DNA of 64,000 nucleotides from NCBI RefSeq assembly GCF_036032445.1, contig NZ_CP107932.1:498501-562500 (forward strand), in the 5' to 3' direction. Positions within the stretch are counted from its first letter, which is position 1, and every line of letters begins with the position of its first letter. Source of the DNA: Nocardia sp. NBC_00416 (GTDB lineage Bacteria; Actinomycetota; Actinomycetes; Mycobacteriales; Mycobacteriaceae). This document shows positions 56,673 to 64,000 of this stretch, one piece after another. Both the position numbers and the translations under genes were made by a program. The notes below the pieces were generated by a model. The model had not been told where the DNA came from, searched no databases, and was given only the letters and a program-made list of their open reading frames with translations.

Positions 56673-56847
56673 TTTTCAGTGTGTCGCCGACTGCGAAGCG
56701 GCTGGGCTCGACTTCGTTGACGACGACCCGGACGGTTTCCAGGGGCGCCTCGAGCGCATCGGCGACCGTTCTGGCCACCTGCCGGATGCAGTTTTCCACT
56801 GTGTCGGATGGGCGTCCCTTGACGAGGGTGATCTGAACTATCGGCAC
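56662..56847 (-). CDS. 4-oxalocrotonate tautomerase
   Basis: This 61-aa enzyme starts at GTG 56847, with AAGGAG 6 nt upstream. After removal of the initiator the first residue is Pro (PIVQITLVKGRPSDT), the catalytic base of this family, and the strand VRVVVNEVEPSRFAVGD follows the known pattern. It converts 2-hydroxymuconate to its oxo tautomer in meta-cleavage pathways for catechol and related rings. It sits downstream of the IclR regulator; a hydratase/decarboxylase-like gene is on the divergent arm (59881). Confidence 0.85.
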   Translation of the reverse strand: MPIVQITLVKGRPSDTVENCIRQVARTVADALEAPLETVRVVVNEVEPSRFAVGDTLKSDR

Positions 56848-56882
56848 TGGGTACTCCTTCGTGGCAGGGTGGTTCGGTTGTC

Positions 56883-57728
56883 TCAGCGCCGGTAGCCGAG
56901 TTCCTCGGATAGTGCGCTCGCGGCGTTGGTGAGTGCGTCGACGACGTCGGGGGAGGGCGGGTCCGGTAGGTAGTGGATGGAAGCGATCACGGCCAAGGTG
57001 CAGATCAGGTCTCCACCGTGGGTGAAAACCGGGGCCGCGATGGCGTTGACTCCGCGGAACGTCTCTTCCGGCGCCGTTGCCCACCCTTGTCTGCGAGTGG
57101 ACGCGACGTGCGCACGGAGGCGTTCCGGATCCATGATCGTGCCCGGGGTGCGTTGTTCCGGTGCAAGCCGTGACCAGGTGCGGACCTGGTCCGGGGAGCC
57201 GAACGCCAGGGCCACTTTGCCCTGGGCAACGCTGTTGTATCCGAATTGAGTTCCGGGGCTGAGGATCACGTCGATCGGGGAGCCGCCGGGTATGACTTCG
57301 GTGACCGTGACACCGTGCTCGGTGAGTTGGGAGAGCACGATCGTCTGACCGATCTCGTCGCGCAACCGGGTCATGACGGGGCGCGCGAGTGTGAGTAGTT
57401 CGGCTCGTCTACTGATCCGTTGCCCGAGCAGCACTAGACGCCAGCCCGGTTCGTAGGCGCGTGTCGCCGAATCCTGTGAGAGGAAGCCCGACTCCCTGAG
57501 GCTGGTGAGGTGCCGGTGAATCCGAGCCTTCGGCAGGTCCAAGGCTGCGGCGAGTGCTGTGACCCCCCACGGCTCGCCGCGTTCGAGCACCTTTTCCAGA
57601 ATCAGCAATGGAAGAAGGGTCGGTGTCGGCCGGCCGCCCGGCGCGGAATCGGCTTGCGCAGGTATCGACGCGCCAGGCGGGTTCGCCGTCGGCTCGGGGC
57701 GTGGGTCTTCGGGTTCGTCGTCAGGCAA
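56883..57728 (-). CDS. IclR-family regulator of aromatic catabolism
   Basis: After a Pro-rich 35-aa N-terminus, the winged helix reads VTALAAALDLPKARIHRHLT. The C-terminal effector domain includes LARPVMTRLRDEIGQTIVLS and VNAIAAPVFTHGGDLICTLA. The likely start is TTG 57728, overlapping the stop of the cupin gene, so the exact start is uncertain. It is co-transcribed with the cupin, tautomerase and small protein. The paired palindromes TGTATCG-N5-CRATACA between the two divergent transcripts are the probable sites. Confidence 0.8.
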   Translation of the reverse strand: MPDDEPEDPRPEPTANPPGASIPAQADSAPGGRPTPTLLPLLILEKVLERGEPWGVTALAAALDLPKARIHRHLTSLRESGFLSQDSATRAYEPGWRLVLLGQRISRRAELLTLARPVMTRLRDEIGQTIVLSQLTEHGVTVTEVIPGGSPIDVILSPGTQFGYNSVAQGKVALAFGSPDQVRTWSRLAPEQRTPGTIMDPERLRAHVASTRRQGWATAPEETFRGVNAIAAPVFTHGGDLICTLAVIASIHYLPDPPSPDVVDALTNAASALSEELGYRR

Positions 57729-58389
57729 CGATCACTCTTTCCATGAGGACTCGGTACTTCTGGGTATTGATCTTCTCGTTGTCTTCGGGATGGACAAAAC
57801 GGATCGAGCTCGAGCCCATATTCTGTTTCGGCAGTAGGAAGCATCGGACGAAGGTCGTCCCGCTCTTGACGGTGGTCGGTGCGTATACCGGCAGAACCCC
57901 CTTTTCCGCCCAGGCCGCGCCGGGGCCGTGCACCTGCGTGGCGCCCTCGGTCTCGATGGTGATCTCACCCGACCTGGTGATGCGAATACCGGGGCCCTGA
58001 TGCAGGTGGGTCCAGGCGATACCGCCCGGCGGGAAGGTCACGGTGTCGCACCGCATGAGCCAGGTGTAGCGATCGTCGAGTTCGAAGGTTGCTGTCAACT
58101 TCAGTTCGCTGGAGGTCTGTGGGGCGGAACGCAGGGTGTGCGCGGTTTCGTCGGATGCGTCGCGGGCCAGTTCCCATCGCCAGACGGTGGAGTCGACTTC
58201 TGTGGCCGACAAGGTCAGTTCCTCCTCGGCGACGAGCGCGGAACCCTCGCTCACGTATCGGATGGTGTTGTCGGAGTGGATATCCACGCCGCCGGAGGCG
58301 ACGTAGATCGCGCGGTTCTCGCGGGGGAGGTAGACCGGCTTGGTTCCGGCGGGGAGGCGGTCCTCGAAAAGAAACATCGTCCGTAGCAT
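57721..58389 (-). CDS. Cupin-type protein of the catabolic cluster
   Basis: ATG 58389 (MLRTMFLFEDRLPAG) has GAAAGG 7 nt upstream, preferred over GTG 58404. The 222-aa product is beta-rich and includes a cupin-like stretch (GGIAWTHLHQGPGIRITRSG) with two His that could bind a metal. The final part (TTFVRCFLLPKQNMGSS) is also strand-rich. It may bind or convert the pathway substrate; no dioxygenase motif is certain. It is the first gene of the minus-strand operon with the IclR regulator. Confidence 0.65.
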   Translation of the reverse strand: MLRTMFLFEDRLPAGTKPVYLPRENRAIYVASGGVDIHSDNTIRYVSEGSALVAEEELTLSATEVDSTVWRWELARDASDETAHTLRSAPQTSSELKLTATFELDDRYTWLMRCDTVTFPPGGIAWTHLHQGPGIRITRSGEITIETEGATQVHGPGAAWAEKGVLPVYAPTTVKSGTTFVRCFLLPKQNMGSSSIRFVHPEDNEKINTQKYRVLMERVIVA

Positions 58390-58406
58390 CGCGGAACCTT
58401 TCACTC

Positions 58407-58425
58407 TGTATCGCTCATCAATACA
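58407..58425. promoter_or_regulatory. IclR operator, cupin side
   Basis: TGTATCG, five bases, CAATACA: an imperfect copy of the site at 58501-58519 with identical spacing, just upstream of the cupin start. Confidence 0.65.
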
Positions 58426-58500
58426 TCTGTACTGATCATCGCAACCGTACCGCAGGCCGTGTTACCGTCGCCACATCGACGTCACGGCAGTGTGAACATG

Positions 58501-58519
58501 TGTATCGGTGAGCGATACA
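58501..58519. promoter_or_regulatory. IclR operator, transporter side
   Basis: TGTATCG, five bases, CGATACA: a perfect inverted repeat 36 bp before the MFS start. It shares a 12-bp exact inverted match (CTGTATCGCTCA at 58406-58417 against 58509-58520) with the site across the divergent promoter. Confidence 0.7.
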
Positions 58520-58554
58520 GGTGACGCGGTTGCGTTCTCAGAAGGAGATCACCC

Positions 58555-59829
58555 ATGACAGGACCGGTTTCGGAAACGCGGTGGTACCGCGGGGCCACCA
58601 AAGACCAGTGGCGGGCTTTCTGGAGTGCCTACCTCGGATGGGTGCTCGACATCATGGACCTCGTCATCTTCTCGATGGTCCTGACGTACGTGATCGACGA
58701 CTTCGGCAGCGACCGGGACACGGCGGGAATGATCGCTTCCTTCACGCTGCTGGCTTCCGCGTTCGGTGGCATGATCTTCGGCTATATCGCCGACCGGTTC
58801 GGCCGGACGAAGGCGATGGTCGCGAGCATCCTGTGTTATTCGATCGGGACGATGCTCTGCGGCTTCTCGACCGGCATGGGAACGCTCATGGCCGCACGTG
58901 TCATCGTCGGACTCGGCGTCGGCGGGGAATGGGGTGCGGGTACCGCCCTCGTATCCGAAACCTGGCCCGCCCGTCATCGGGGCAAGGTCCTGGCCTGGGT
59001 GCAGAGCGCCTTCGCCACCGGTTACGGGCTCGCCGCATTGATCGCGTTCCTCGTCGTCCCCGCACTCGGCTGGCGGTGGGCGTTCTTCATCGGTATCTTC
59101 CCGGCGGTGCTCGCCATCTGGGTGCGGCGTGAGACCAAGGAGTCGAAGGTCTGGCTGGAGGCGGGCACGCGGCTCGGCGCGTTCGCCTCCTTGCGGCAGT
59201 TGTTCACCCAGCAGCCGAAGGCCGTCGCCGTCTGCCTGGCGTTCACCGCCGCGGCCATGTGCGGGTATTGGGGCCTGTTCACCTGGATTCCTAACTACCT
59301 GGCCTCGCCGGTCACCGAAGGCGGGCGTGGGATGGACATGCTGTCCTCGACCACCTGGATCATCGTCATGCAGATCGGGGCCGCGGCCGGATTCATCTCG
59401 TTCGGCTACGTTGCCGACCGGATCGGCCGGCGCAATGCTTTCCTGGTCTACTTCGGCGCAGCCGTGATCTGCATACCGATCTTCCTCACCCTGACCGCTC
59501 CCATCGTCGTTTTCGCCTTCGGTCCGGTCATGGCGTTGTTCGGCACCGGCTTCTACTCCGGATTCGGCCCCACCTTCGCGGAACTGTTCCCCACCGAGAT
59601 CAGAGCTTTCGCTCAGGGATTCATCTACAACGCGGGCCGCGCAGCCAGCGCGCTGGCTCCCGCGATGGTCGGATTCATGGCGCATTCGGCCGGCGTCGGC
59701 GCCGCCATGATGGGCACCGCGCTGTTCTACCTCCTGGCCGCCGCGATCGTCTTCTTCTTCCTGCCCGAGACCAACGGACGCGAGCTGGAGACCGGAAACC
59801 CGGCGCGATCCGGCGACCTCGCACACTGA
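58555..59829 (+). CDS. MFS transporter, aromatic-acid/H+ symporter type
   Basis: The ATG at 58555 has GAAGGAGA about 8 nt upstream. The 424-aa protein has about 12 membrane helices, the conserved A-D-R-F-G-R-(T/R)-K loop after helix 2 (IADRFGRTKAMV), its second-half counterpart VADRIGRRNAF, and WGLFTWIPNYLAS. The pattern fits AAHS/metabolite:H+ symporters, importers of aromatic or organic acids. It diverges from the IclR operon, with shared operators between them, and it precedes the hydratase/decarboxylase gene by about 50 bp, so it probably imports the pathway substrate. Confidence 0.85.
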   Translation: MTGPVSETRWYRGATKDQWRAFWSAYLGWVLDIMDLVIFSMVLTYVIDDFGSDRDTAGMIASFTLLASAFGGMIFGYIADRFGRTKAMVASILCYSIGTMLCGFSTGMGTLMAARVIVGLGVGGEWGAGTALVSETWPARHRGKVLAWVQSAFATGYGLAALIAFLVVPALGWRWAFFIGIFPAVLAIWVRRETKESKVWLEAGTRLGAFASLRQLFTQQPKAVAVCLAFTAAAMCGYWGLFTWIPNYLASPVTEGGRGMDMLSSTTWIIVMQIGAAAGFISFGYVADRIGRRNAFLVYFGAAVICIPIFLTLTAPIVVFAFGPVMALFGTGFYSGFGPTFAELFPTEIRAFAQGFIYNAGRAASALAPAMVGFMAHSAGVGAAMMGTALFYLLAAAIVFFFLPETNGRELETGNPARSGDLAH

Positions 59830-59880
59830 CCCGACAATGCGCCTGCAATGCAGAGCAACAACCGAAGGAGAACAATTTCC

Positions 59881-60675
59881 ATGAGCGCACACGGCACCGA
59901 GTGGAATGTCGAGACTGCCGCCGAGGTCCTGCTTCGTGCCGAGCAGACCAGGACCGACCGCCATCCTGTCACCGAGGACTGGCCCGGACTCGATGTGGAG
60001 ACCGCGTACCGGGTCCAAGACGCGCTGATCGCACGAAAAGTGGCAGCGGGAGAGAAGATCGTCGGGGTGAAACTCGGTCTCACCTCGGAAGCCAAACAAC
60101 AGCGCATGGGTATCAACTCACCGCTGACCGCCTGGTTGACCGATGCGATGGTGCTCGAGCCCGGTACCCCGATTCCCACCGACCAGCTGATACATCCCCG
60201 AGTTGAGCCCGAGATCGTCTTCGTACTGGGCGAACGACTCGCGGGCCCCGGCGTCACCGCCGCTACCGCGCTGGCCGCCGTCGAATCCGTCTACGCGGGC
60301 ATCGAGGTCATCGACAGCCGGTTCACCGATTTCCGATTCGCGCTGCCCGATGTGGTAGCCGACAACGCCTCGTCGGCGCGATTCGTCATCGGTGATATCG
60401 AGCGGAAGCCGGAAGACCTCGACCTCGCGCTCGAAGAGTGTGTCCTGCACATGGACGGCGCTGTGGTGGATTCGGCGACGGGCGCGGCCGTCCAGGGGCA
60501 TCCGGCGCAAGCGCTCGCACTGGCCGCAAACGCACTGGCTGAACGCGGGCTCACACTGGAAGCCGGATGGATCGTGTTGACCGGCGGAATGACCGATGCG
60601 GTCTTCGTCCAGCCCGGCAAGCCGATCGTCGCCGAATTCACCCATCTCGGCAGCGTTACCGTGGCCGGCGCCTGA
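59881..60675 (+). CDS. 4-oxalocrotonate decarboxylase / 2-oxopent-4-enoate hydratase
   Basis: ATG 59881 has GAAGGAGA upstream; the product is 264 aa, the usual family length. It carries family segments VGVKLGLTSEAKQQRMG, HPRVEPEIVFVLGERL, YAGIEVIDSRFTDF and the late GWIVLTGGMTD of the FAH-like hydratase/decarboxylase family. In meta-cleavage pathways the tautomerase product goes to the decarboxylase and then the hydratase. The presence of a tautomerase gene nearby favours the decarboxylase, but only one member is present, so either role is possible. Probably one operon with the MFS gene. Confidence 0.8.
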   Translation: MSAHGTEWNVETAAEVLLRAEQTRTDRHPVTEDWPGLDVETAYRVQDALIARKVAAGEKIVGVKLGLTSEAKQQRMGINSPLTAWLTDAMVLEPGTPIPTDQLIHPRVEPEIVFVLGERLAGPGVTAATALAAVESVYAGIEVIDSRFTDFRFALPDVVADNASSARFVIGDIERKPEDLDLALEECVLHMDGAVVDSATGAAVQGHPAQALALAANALAERGLTLEAGWIVLTGGMTDAVFVQPGKPIVAEFTHLGSVTVAGA

Positions 60676-60873
60676 GATCCCAGTGATCAACCGCCAGGGG
60701 ACCGGCGGTGGAACCACCGTACTCGTGGCCATGAGCTGGCCACTACGTGGGGACTGTTCGGCCGGACCACGCCGGCACCACAATCAGACCTCGATTGTGG
60801 TGCCGTCCGGGTTGCCTGGATAGTCCGGGTTCGTCGTGGCAACCCCCCAGGGGGTATGGCGCGTGTGAGAGCG

Positions 60874-61446
60874 TCAGCTCTGTGGCTCGGCGTCCTGTTT
60901 GATCGCCGAAACCTCGAATTCCAGGACGACCTTCTCCCCGACGAGTACGCCACCGGTCTCCAGGGCCGCGTTCCAGGTGATGCCGAAGTCCTTGCGGTTG
61001 ACCGTGGTCGAGCCTTCGAATCCGACCCGGATATTGCCGAACGGGTCGTTGGCCTGGCCTTCGAAGGTGAATGGGACCGTCACGGAGCGGGTGACGCCTT
61101 TTATGGTGAGGTCGCCGGTGACATCGAACGCCTCGGGGCCGGTCGGGGTGATCGCGGTCGTGCGGAAGGTGATCGCGGGGTATTCGTCCAAGCCGAGGAA
61201 GTCGAGGCTGCGCAGATGCTTGTCGCGGTCCTCGTTGCGGGTGTCGATGCTGGCGACCTGGATCGTGACCTCACCCGAGGAGTTGGCCGGGTTGTCGCCG
61301 TCGAAGTACGCGCTGCCGCTGAACTCGTTGAACGAGCCGCGCACCTTCGTGACCATCGCGTGCCTGGTCACGAAACCGATCCGGGTATGGGTCGGGTCGA
61401 GGGTGTAGGTCCCGCTCAGTTCGTTCACCTTTGTCGCAGTTGTCAT
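60874..61446 (-). CDS. YceI-family lipid-binding protein
   Basis: ATG 61446 has AGGAGG about 6 nt upstream; a longer frame lacks such a site. The 190-aa protein follows the YceI pattern: GTYTLDPTHTRIGFVTRHAM, FNEFSGSAYFDGDNP, then VTGDLTIKGVTRSVTVPFTF and KDFGITWNAALETGGVLVGE. YceI proteins are lipocalin-like barrels that carry isoprenoid-type lipids. No signal peptide is seen, so it may be cytosolic. It is divergent from a MarR gene and probably regulated by it. Confidence 0.85.
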   Translation of the reverse strand: MTTATKVNELSGTYTLDPTHTRIGFVTRHAMVTKVRGSFNEFSGSAYFDGDNPANSSGEVTIQVASIDTRNEDRDKHLRSLDFLGLDEYPAITFRTTAITPTGPEAFDVTGDLTIKGVTRSVTVPFTFEGQANDPFGNIRVGFEGSTTVNRKDFGITWNAALETGGVLVGEKVVLEFEVSAIKQDAEPQS

Positions 61447-61471
61447 CGAGTGCCTCCTGGTCGGCATTTGT

Positions 61472-61514
61472 TGATGTGTCATATAAATGCTGCGCCCTGA
61501 TTGGTGATATGTCA
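61472..61514. promoter_or_regulatory. Putative MarR operators
   Basis: TGATGTGTCA (61472-61481) and TGATATGTCA (61505-61514) are direct repeats of TGAtRtgTCA, each nearly palindromic, 33 bp apart, in the gap between the divergent YceI and MarR genes. Confidence 0.5.
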
Positions 61515-61536
61515 ACTAATTGGTTAAGCTGGGCGT

Positions 61537-62016
61537 ATGACCGAGACTCGATGGCTGGACGAACGCGAGGGTCGTGCCTGGCGCGGGTACCTGATGATGC
61601 ATGCCCGGTTGCTGGCGCGGCTCAATCGGCAACTGCAGAACGACTCGGGTCTGTCCCTGTCCGATTTCGAGGTGCTGGTTCATCTCACCGACCTGCCGGA
61701 GCCGCGGATGCGCGTAGGCGAGCTGGGGCAGGTGATGCAATGGGAGAAGAGTCGGCTGTCGCATCACCTCGGCCGGATGCAGAGGCGGGGGCTGGTGCGG
61801 CGTGACGATTGCCCGGATGACGCGCGCGGCGCCTTCATCGCCCTGACCGAGCAGGGGCGCGCTGCGATCGAGCAGGCGGCGCCGAGACATGTGGAGACGG
61901 TGCGCGCGCTGGTCTTCGATGCGCTCACGGATGCTCAGGTGGATGCATTGACGGCCATCACCGGCCGTGTCCTCGAGCAACTGGACGATCAAAGCTGTCA
62001 CGAAGATCGTCGATGA
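61537..62016 (+). CDS. MarR-family regulator
   Basis: This 159-aa MarR protein includes LSLSDFEVLVHLTDLP, the recognition helix EKSRLSHHLGRMQRRGLVRR and the wing DDARGAFIALTEQG. The last seven or so residues (SCHEDRR) appear to derive from an IS256-type transposase fragment in another frame that begins at 61991, so the native stop was probably replaced, with little effect on the fold. It is divergent from the YceI gene and likely represses it. Confidence 0.8.
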   Translation: MTETRWLDEREGRAWRGYLMMHARLLARLNRQLQNDSGLSLSDFEVLVHLTDLPEPRMRVGELGQVMQWEKSRLSHHLGRMQRRGLVRRDDCPDDARGAFIALTEQGRAAIEQAAPRHVETVRALVFDALTDAQVDALTAITGRVLEQLDDQSCHEDRR

Positions 62017-62302
62017 CGCCGATGTGCTGCTCGAATTCTACAAGTATCCGGCAGAGCATTGGATCCATCTGCGCACCACCAACCCGATCGAATCCACCTT
62101 CGCCACCGTGCGTTTGCGCACGAAAGTCACCAAGGGTCCGGGTTCTCGGGCGGCTGGACCGGCGATGGCCTACCAGCTGATCGAGACCGCTCAAACCCGC
62201 TGGCGAGCGGTCAACCCACCACACCTGGTCACCCTGGTGCGCGCCGGAGTACGTTTCGAACGCGGCGCCCTCGTCGAGCGCGAACAGGCCACCGCAACAT
62301 GA
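61991..62302 (+). pseudogene. IS256-family transposase C-terminal fragment
   Basis: The frame reads KAVTKIVDDADVLLEFYKYP, EHWIHLRTTNPIESTFATVR, TKVTKGPGSRAAGPAMAYQL and ends after LVRAGVRFERGALVERE, the well-conserved C-terminal third of IS256/mutator transposases. The N-terminal and catalytic parts are missing. Its stop codon overlaps the ATG of the HAD gene (ATGA at 62299-62302). Confidence 0.85.
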
Positions 62303-62796
62303 CCGATCACGCACAACACCCACTGCTGTTCCTCGATGTCGACGGGCCGCTTCTCCCGTTCGGTGAAGCCCCCGGGCGCGAGCCGCGCACTGTCGTGTCG
62401 GACTCGCACTTTTCGCGGCTGCGCCCCGAGATCGGCCGCCAGCTGGCAGGGTTGCCGTGCCAGTTGGTCTGGGCCACGACCTGGGAAGACGAGGCCAATG
62501 ACGAACTCGCGCCCCGGCTCGGGCTGTCACGACTGCCGGTCGTGCGCTGGCCGGAATCTTCCGCTGAGCACGAACGCGAGGACCGATGGTTCGGACTGTG
62601 CTGGAAGACCCGGACCCTGGTGGACTGGGCGGCAGGACGCCCGTTCGCCTGGGTCGACGACGAGATCACCGACGCCGACCGTACCTGGGTCGCCACCCAA
62701 CATCGCGGCCCCGCACTCCTGCGGCACGTCGAGCCATTCCGGGGACTCAGCGGCGAGGACTTCGCAGCCCTCGATCACTGGCTGCGAGCAACCTGA
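62299..62796 (+). CDS. HAD-like protein
   Basis: ATG 62299 opens a 165-aa protein whose N-terminus holds the HAD motif I, FLDVDGPLLPFG (nucleophile Asp and the +2 Asp). Motif II-like and III-like features are less clear: LVWATTWEDEAND could hold the Thr, and FAWVDDEITDAD the terminal Asp pair. It is like the short actinobacterial HAD proteins often annotated as secreted or hypothetical phosphatases. The start codon overlaps the stop of the IS256 fragment, so translation may depend on it. Confidence 0.75.
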   Translation: MTDHAQHPLLFLDVDGPLLPFGEAPGREPRTVVSDSHFSRLRPEIGRQLAGLPCQLVWATTWEDEANDELAPRLGLSRLPVVRWPESSAEHEREDRWFGLCWKTRTLVDWAAGRPFAWVDDEITDADRTWVATQHRGPALLRHVEPFRGLSGEDFAALDHWLRAT

Positions 62797-63327
62797 GAAC
62801 ACGGAGATCCGCAGGAATTGACAATAACTCAGTGGTCGGTTCGATCCAGCGCAGAGGATTACCCAGATATGTCAGCGTTTCCGCAGGTCGATCTCTGTGG
62901 ATAGGCGCTGTATTCCCCTCCGGACACTTTTTCAGCGTATTGACCTGCTGTTATGTGCTGAATCGATAATTCTTGATTGGTATTTCTGCAGATCGAGATA
63001 GTGTGCAGGGGTTCGTATCCTCCCCGAACACCTTTTCGTAGCATTTCTGCGTCGGCAACTGTGTCTTACCGCCGACTTTAACCCCTCTAACCAGCAATTT
63101 TTCTGGTTTCGTGCGTTCGATCGCATCGCCTTCGATCGCATCGCCTTCGATCGCATCGAAGGCCGCCGATCGGCATTGCCGGCCATTGCACGAAAGCGGG
63201 CCTGATGGGTGCTCCCAGTTCTGCTCCGCTGCTGTTGTGAAGTTCCTCAGATGCGGGCCCGATCCCCTATCCACTGCGCCGTGCTCAGTTTTGATCGTCG
63301 CGATAGTCGTTGTGGAAAGGACGGTCG
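62797..63327. other. Intergenic, promoter region of the secreted hydrolase
   Basis: No gene is seen on either strand. The stretch is more AT-rich than its surroundings and contains the 15-bp tandem repeat at 63116-63158. Confidence 0.4.
63116..63158. repeat. 15-bp tandem repeat
   Basis: There are nearly three copies of TTCGATCGCATCGCC: two perfect units and a third of 13 bases. Each contains the palindrome CGATCG. It lies about 170 bp upstream of the hydrolase start. Confidence 0.85.
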
Positions 63328-64000
63328 ATGACATTTCGGCGAAACAGGTTCTCTGTTTTGTCGGTATCGCTGACGGCGGCTGTTGTGGGTTGGTGTGTGG
63401 CGACTCCGGTGGCGACCGGCGATGTGCCGGGCCGGACGGAGTCGGTCTATTTGTCCTCGTCTCCCGTGGCTTCTGTCGTCTCGTCGAAGGTCACCCTCGC
63501 GGTGCCCTTGCCGCCGAACAGCCCGCCGCATCCTCCAGCGTGCGACACATTGTCCTATCTACGCTGGCGATCCGCGGACGGACCGCCGTCCTCGGCTGAT
63601 GCCGACCGCGTCCTGGTCGCTCAACCCGGCGTCTTCGAAGGGGCCGGGGCCTTCGACAGTATCGCGCGCAATACGGTGTCACGGGCGGCGGAACTGGGGA
63701 AGCACATCGAGTTCTGGGCGCTCGATCGGCGGTCGAACTGCCTCGAGGACCACACCGGAATCCACACGGCGCTCCGGACCGGTTCATTCGACGCCGCAAC
63801 CGACTACTACTTCCGGGGCGCCGAGGTAGCCGGGCACCGGTTCGCGGGTTTCGCCGAGGGCGATGCGACCGCGTGGTTGCGCGACCAGGGACTCGCGCAA
63901 ACACTGCGGGATGAATACGACGTGCTACGGATCGAGTTTCCGGATCAGGTGGTGCGCAAGCAGAAGGTGATGTGCGGCGGGCATTCACTGGGCGGATTCA
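63328..64000 (+). CDS. Secreted alpha/beta-hydrolase, 3' end outside window
   Basis: ATG 63328, with GGAAAGG about 6 nt upstream, opens a frame that remains open to the end of the window (224 codons). The N-terminus (MTFRRNRFSVLSVSLTAAVV) is a typical signal peptide: basic start, hydrophobic core, with cleavage plausible after the VATPVATG region. Later segments (DRVLVAQPGVFEGAGAFDSI, EFWALDRRSNCLEDHTG) and the nucleophile elbow GGHSLGGF near the window edge identify an alpha/beta-hydrolase. The catalytic Asp and His lie beyond the window. Substrate unknown. Confidence 0.8.
   Translation, partial: MTFRRNRFSVLSVSLTAAVVGWCVATPVATGDVPGRTESVYLSSSPVASVVSSKVTLAVPLPPNSPPHPPACDTLSYLRWRSADGPPSSADADRVLVAQPGVFEGAGAFDSIARNTVSRAAELGKHIEFWALDRRSNCLEDHTGIHTALRTGSFDAATDYYFRGAEVAGHRFAGFAEGDATAWLRDQGLAQTLRDEYDVLRIEFPDQVVRKQKVMCGGHSLGGF

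Noticed and set aside
58549..60099. 516-codon minus-strand frame
   Set aside because: It is entirely antisense to the MFS transporter and the hydratase/decarboxylase gene; its Gly/Asp/Arg-rich composition is typical of the complement of high-GC genes.

Overview
The window is high-GC actinobacterial DNA. EspG, an EspC-like protein, a PPE/WXG-like protein and the frequent GTG starts point to a mycolate-producing Mycobacteriales genome, most likely Nocardia. This is inferred from gene families; no rRNA or other marker gene is present. No tRNA, rRNA or CRISPR array was found.

Layout. (1) 3-17621 is one reading frame that enters from outside the window. It encodes a giant (>5,870 aa) multidomain protein resembling a polymorphic toxin, with three papain-like glutamine-deamidase-type domains, three zincin-like regions (one inactivated), two CdiA-C-terminal-like nuclease modules and two hydrophobic segments. 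(2) 17.6-24.7 kb holds a decayed Tn3 transposase, an espG/PPE-like gene pair, a sensor-less histidine kinase, and an oxidoreductase/TetR pair with matching operator palindromes. (3) 25.3-28.7 kb is a small cluster built round an 815-aa protein with a GDEEGA repeat, a 40-aa CxxC peptide and a YbaB-like protein. (4) 28.9-34.5 kb carries a Rox-like FAD monooxygenase, a zinc-ribbon gene broken by a stop codon, an OmpR-type response regulator, a GlxA-type regulator and a TetR regulator beside a strong orphan palindrome. (5) 35.0-37.0 kb is a nested insertion: an intact IS5-family element inside an older IS5-type relic. (6) 37.1-42.3 kb is a second type VII-secretion-linked cluster, whose 40764-42263 protein shares its C-terminal domain with the 815-aa protein. 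(7) 42.5-51.7 kb is accessory: a serine-recombinase relic, an exonuclease-BRCT-BRCT-TerD fusion, a cassette of glycine-rich membrane-type proteins, orphan genes, and a gene whose frame is set by a 7-bp tandem repeat. (8) 51.7-62.8 kb looks like metabolic chromosome: MFS exporter, GH-like protein with divergent PadR, quinone-reductase-like enzyme, an IclR-controlled 4-oxalocrotonate-type catabolic cluster, YceI/MarR and an HAD protein. (9) A secreted alpha/beta-hydrolase runs off the 3' end.

How it fits together. The left two thirds are rich in type VII secretion substrates and chaperones, toxin modules and mobile-element relics (Tn3, IS5, IS481, IS256, serine recombinase, possibly IS3), so they look like a repeatedly invaded conflict or secretion island. 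The right third is dominated by regulator/target pairs with readable operators (PadR, IclR, MarR). The best candidates for undescribed biology are the giant toxin with its duplicated catalytic modules, the exonuclease-TerD plus membrane-protein cassette at 43.0-47.5 kb, the paired substrates sharing an NlpC-like C-terminal domain, and the heptanucleotide-repeat gene at 49.7-50.4 kb.
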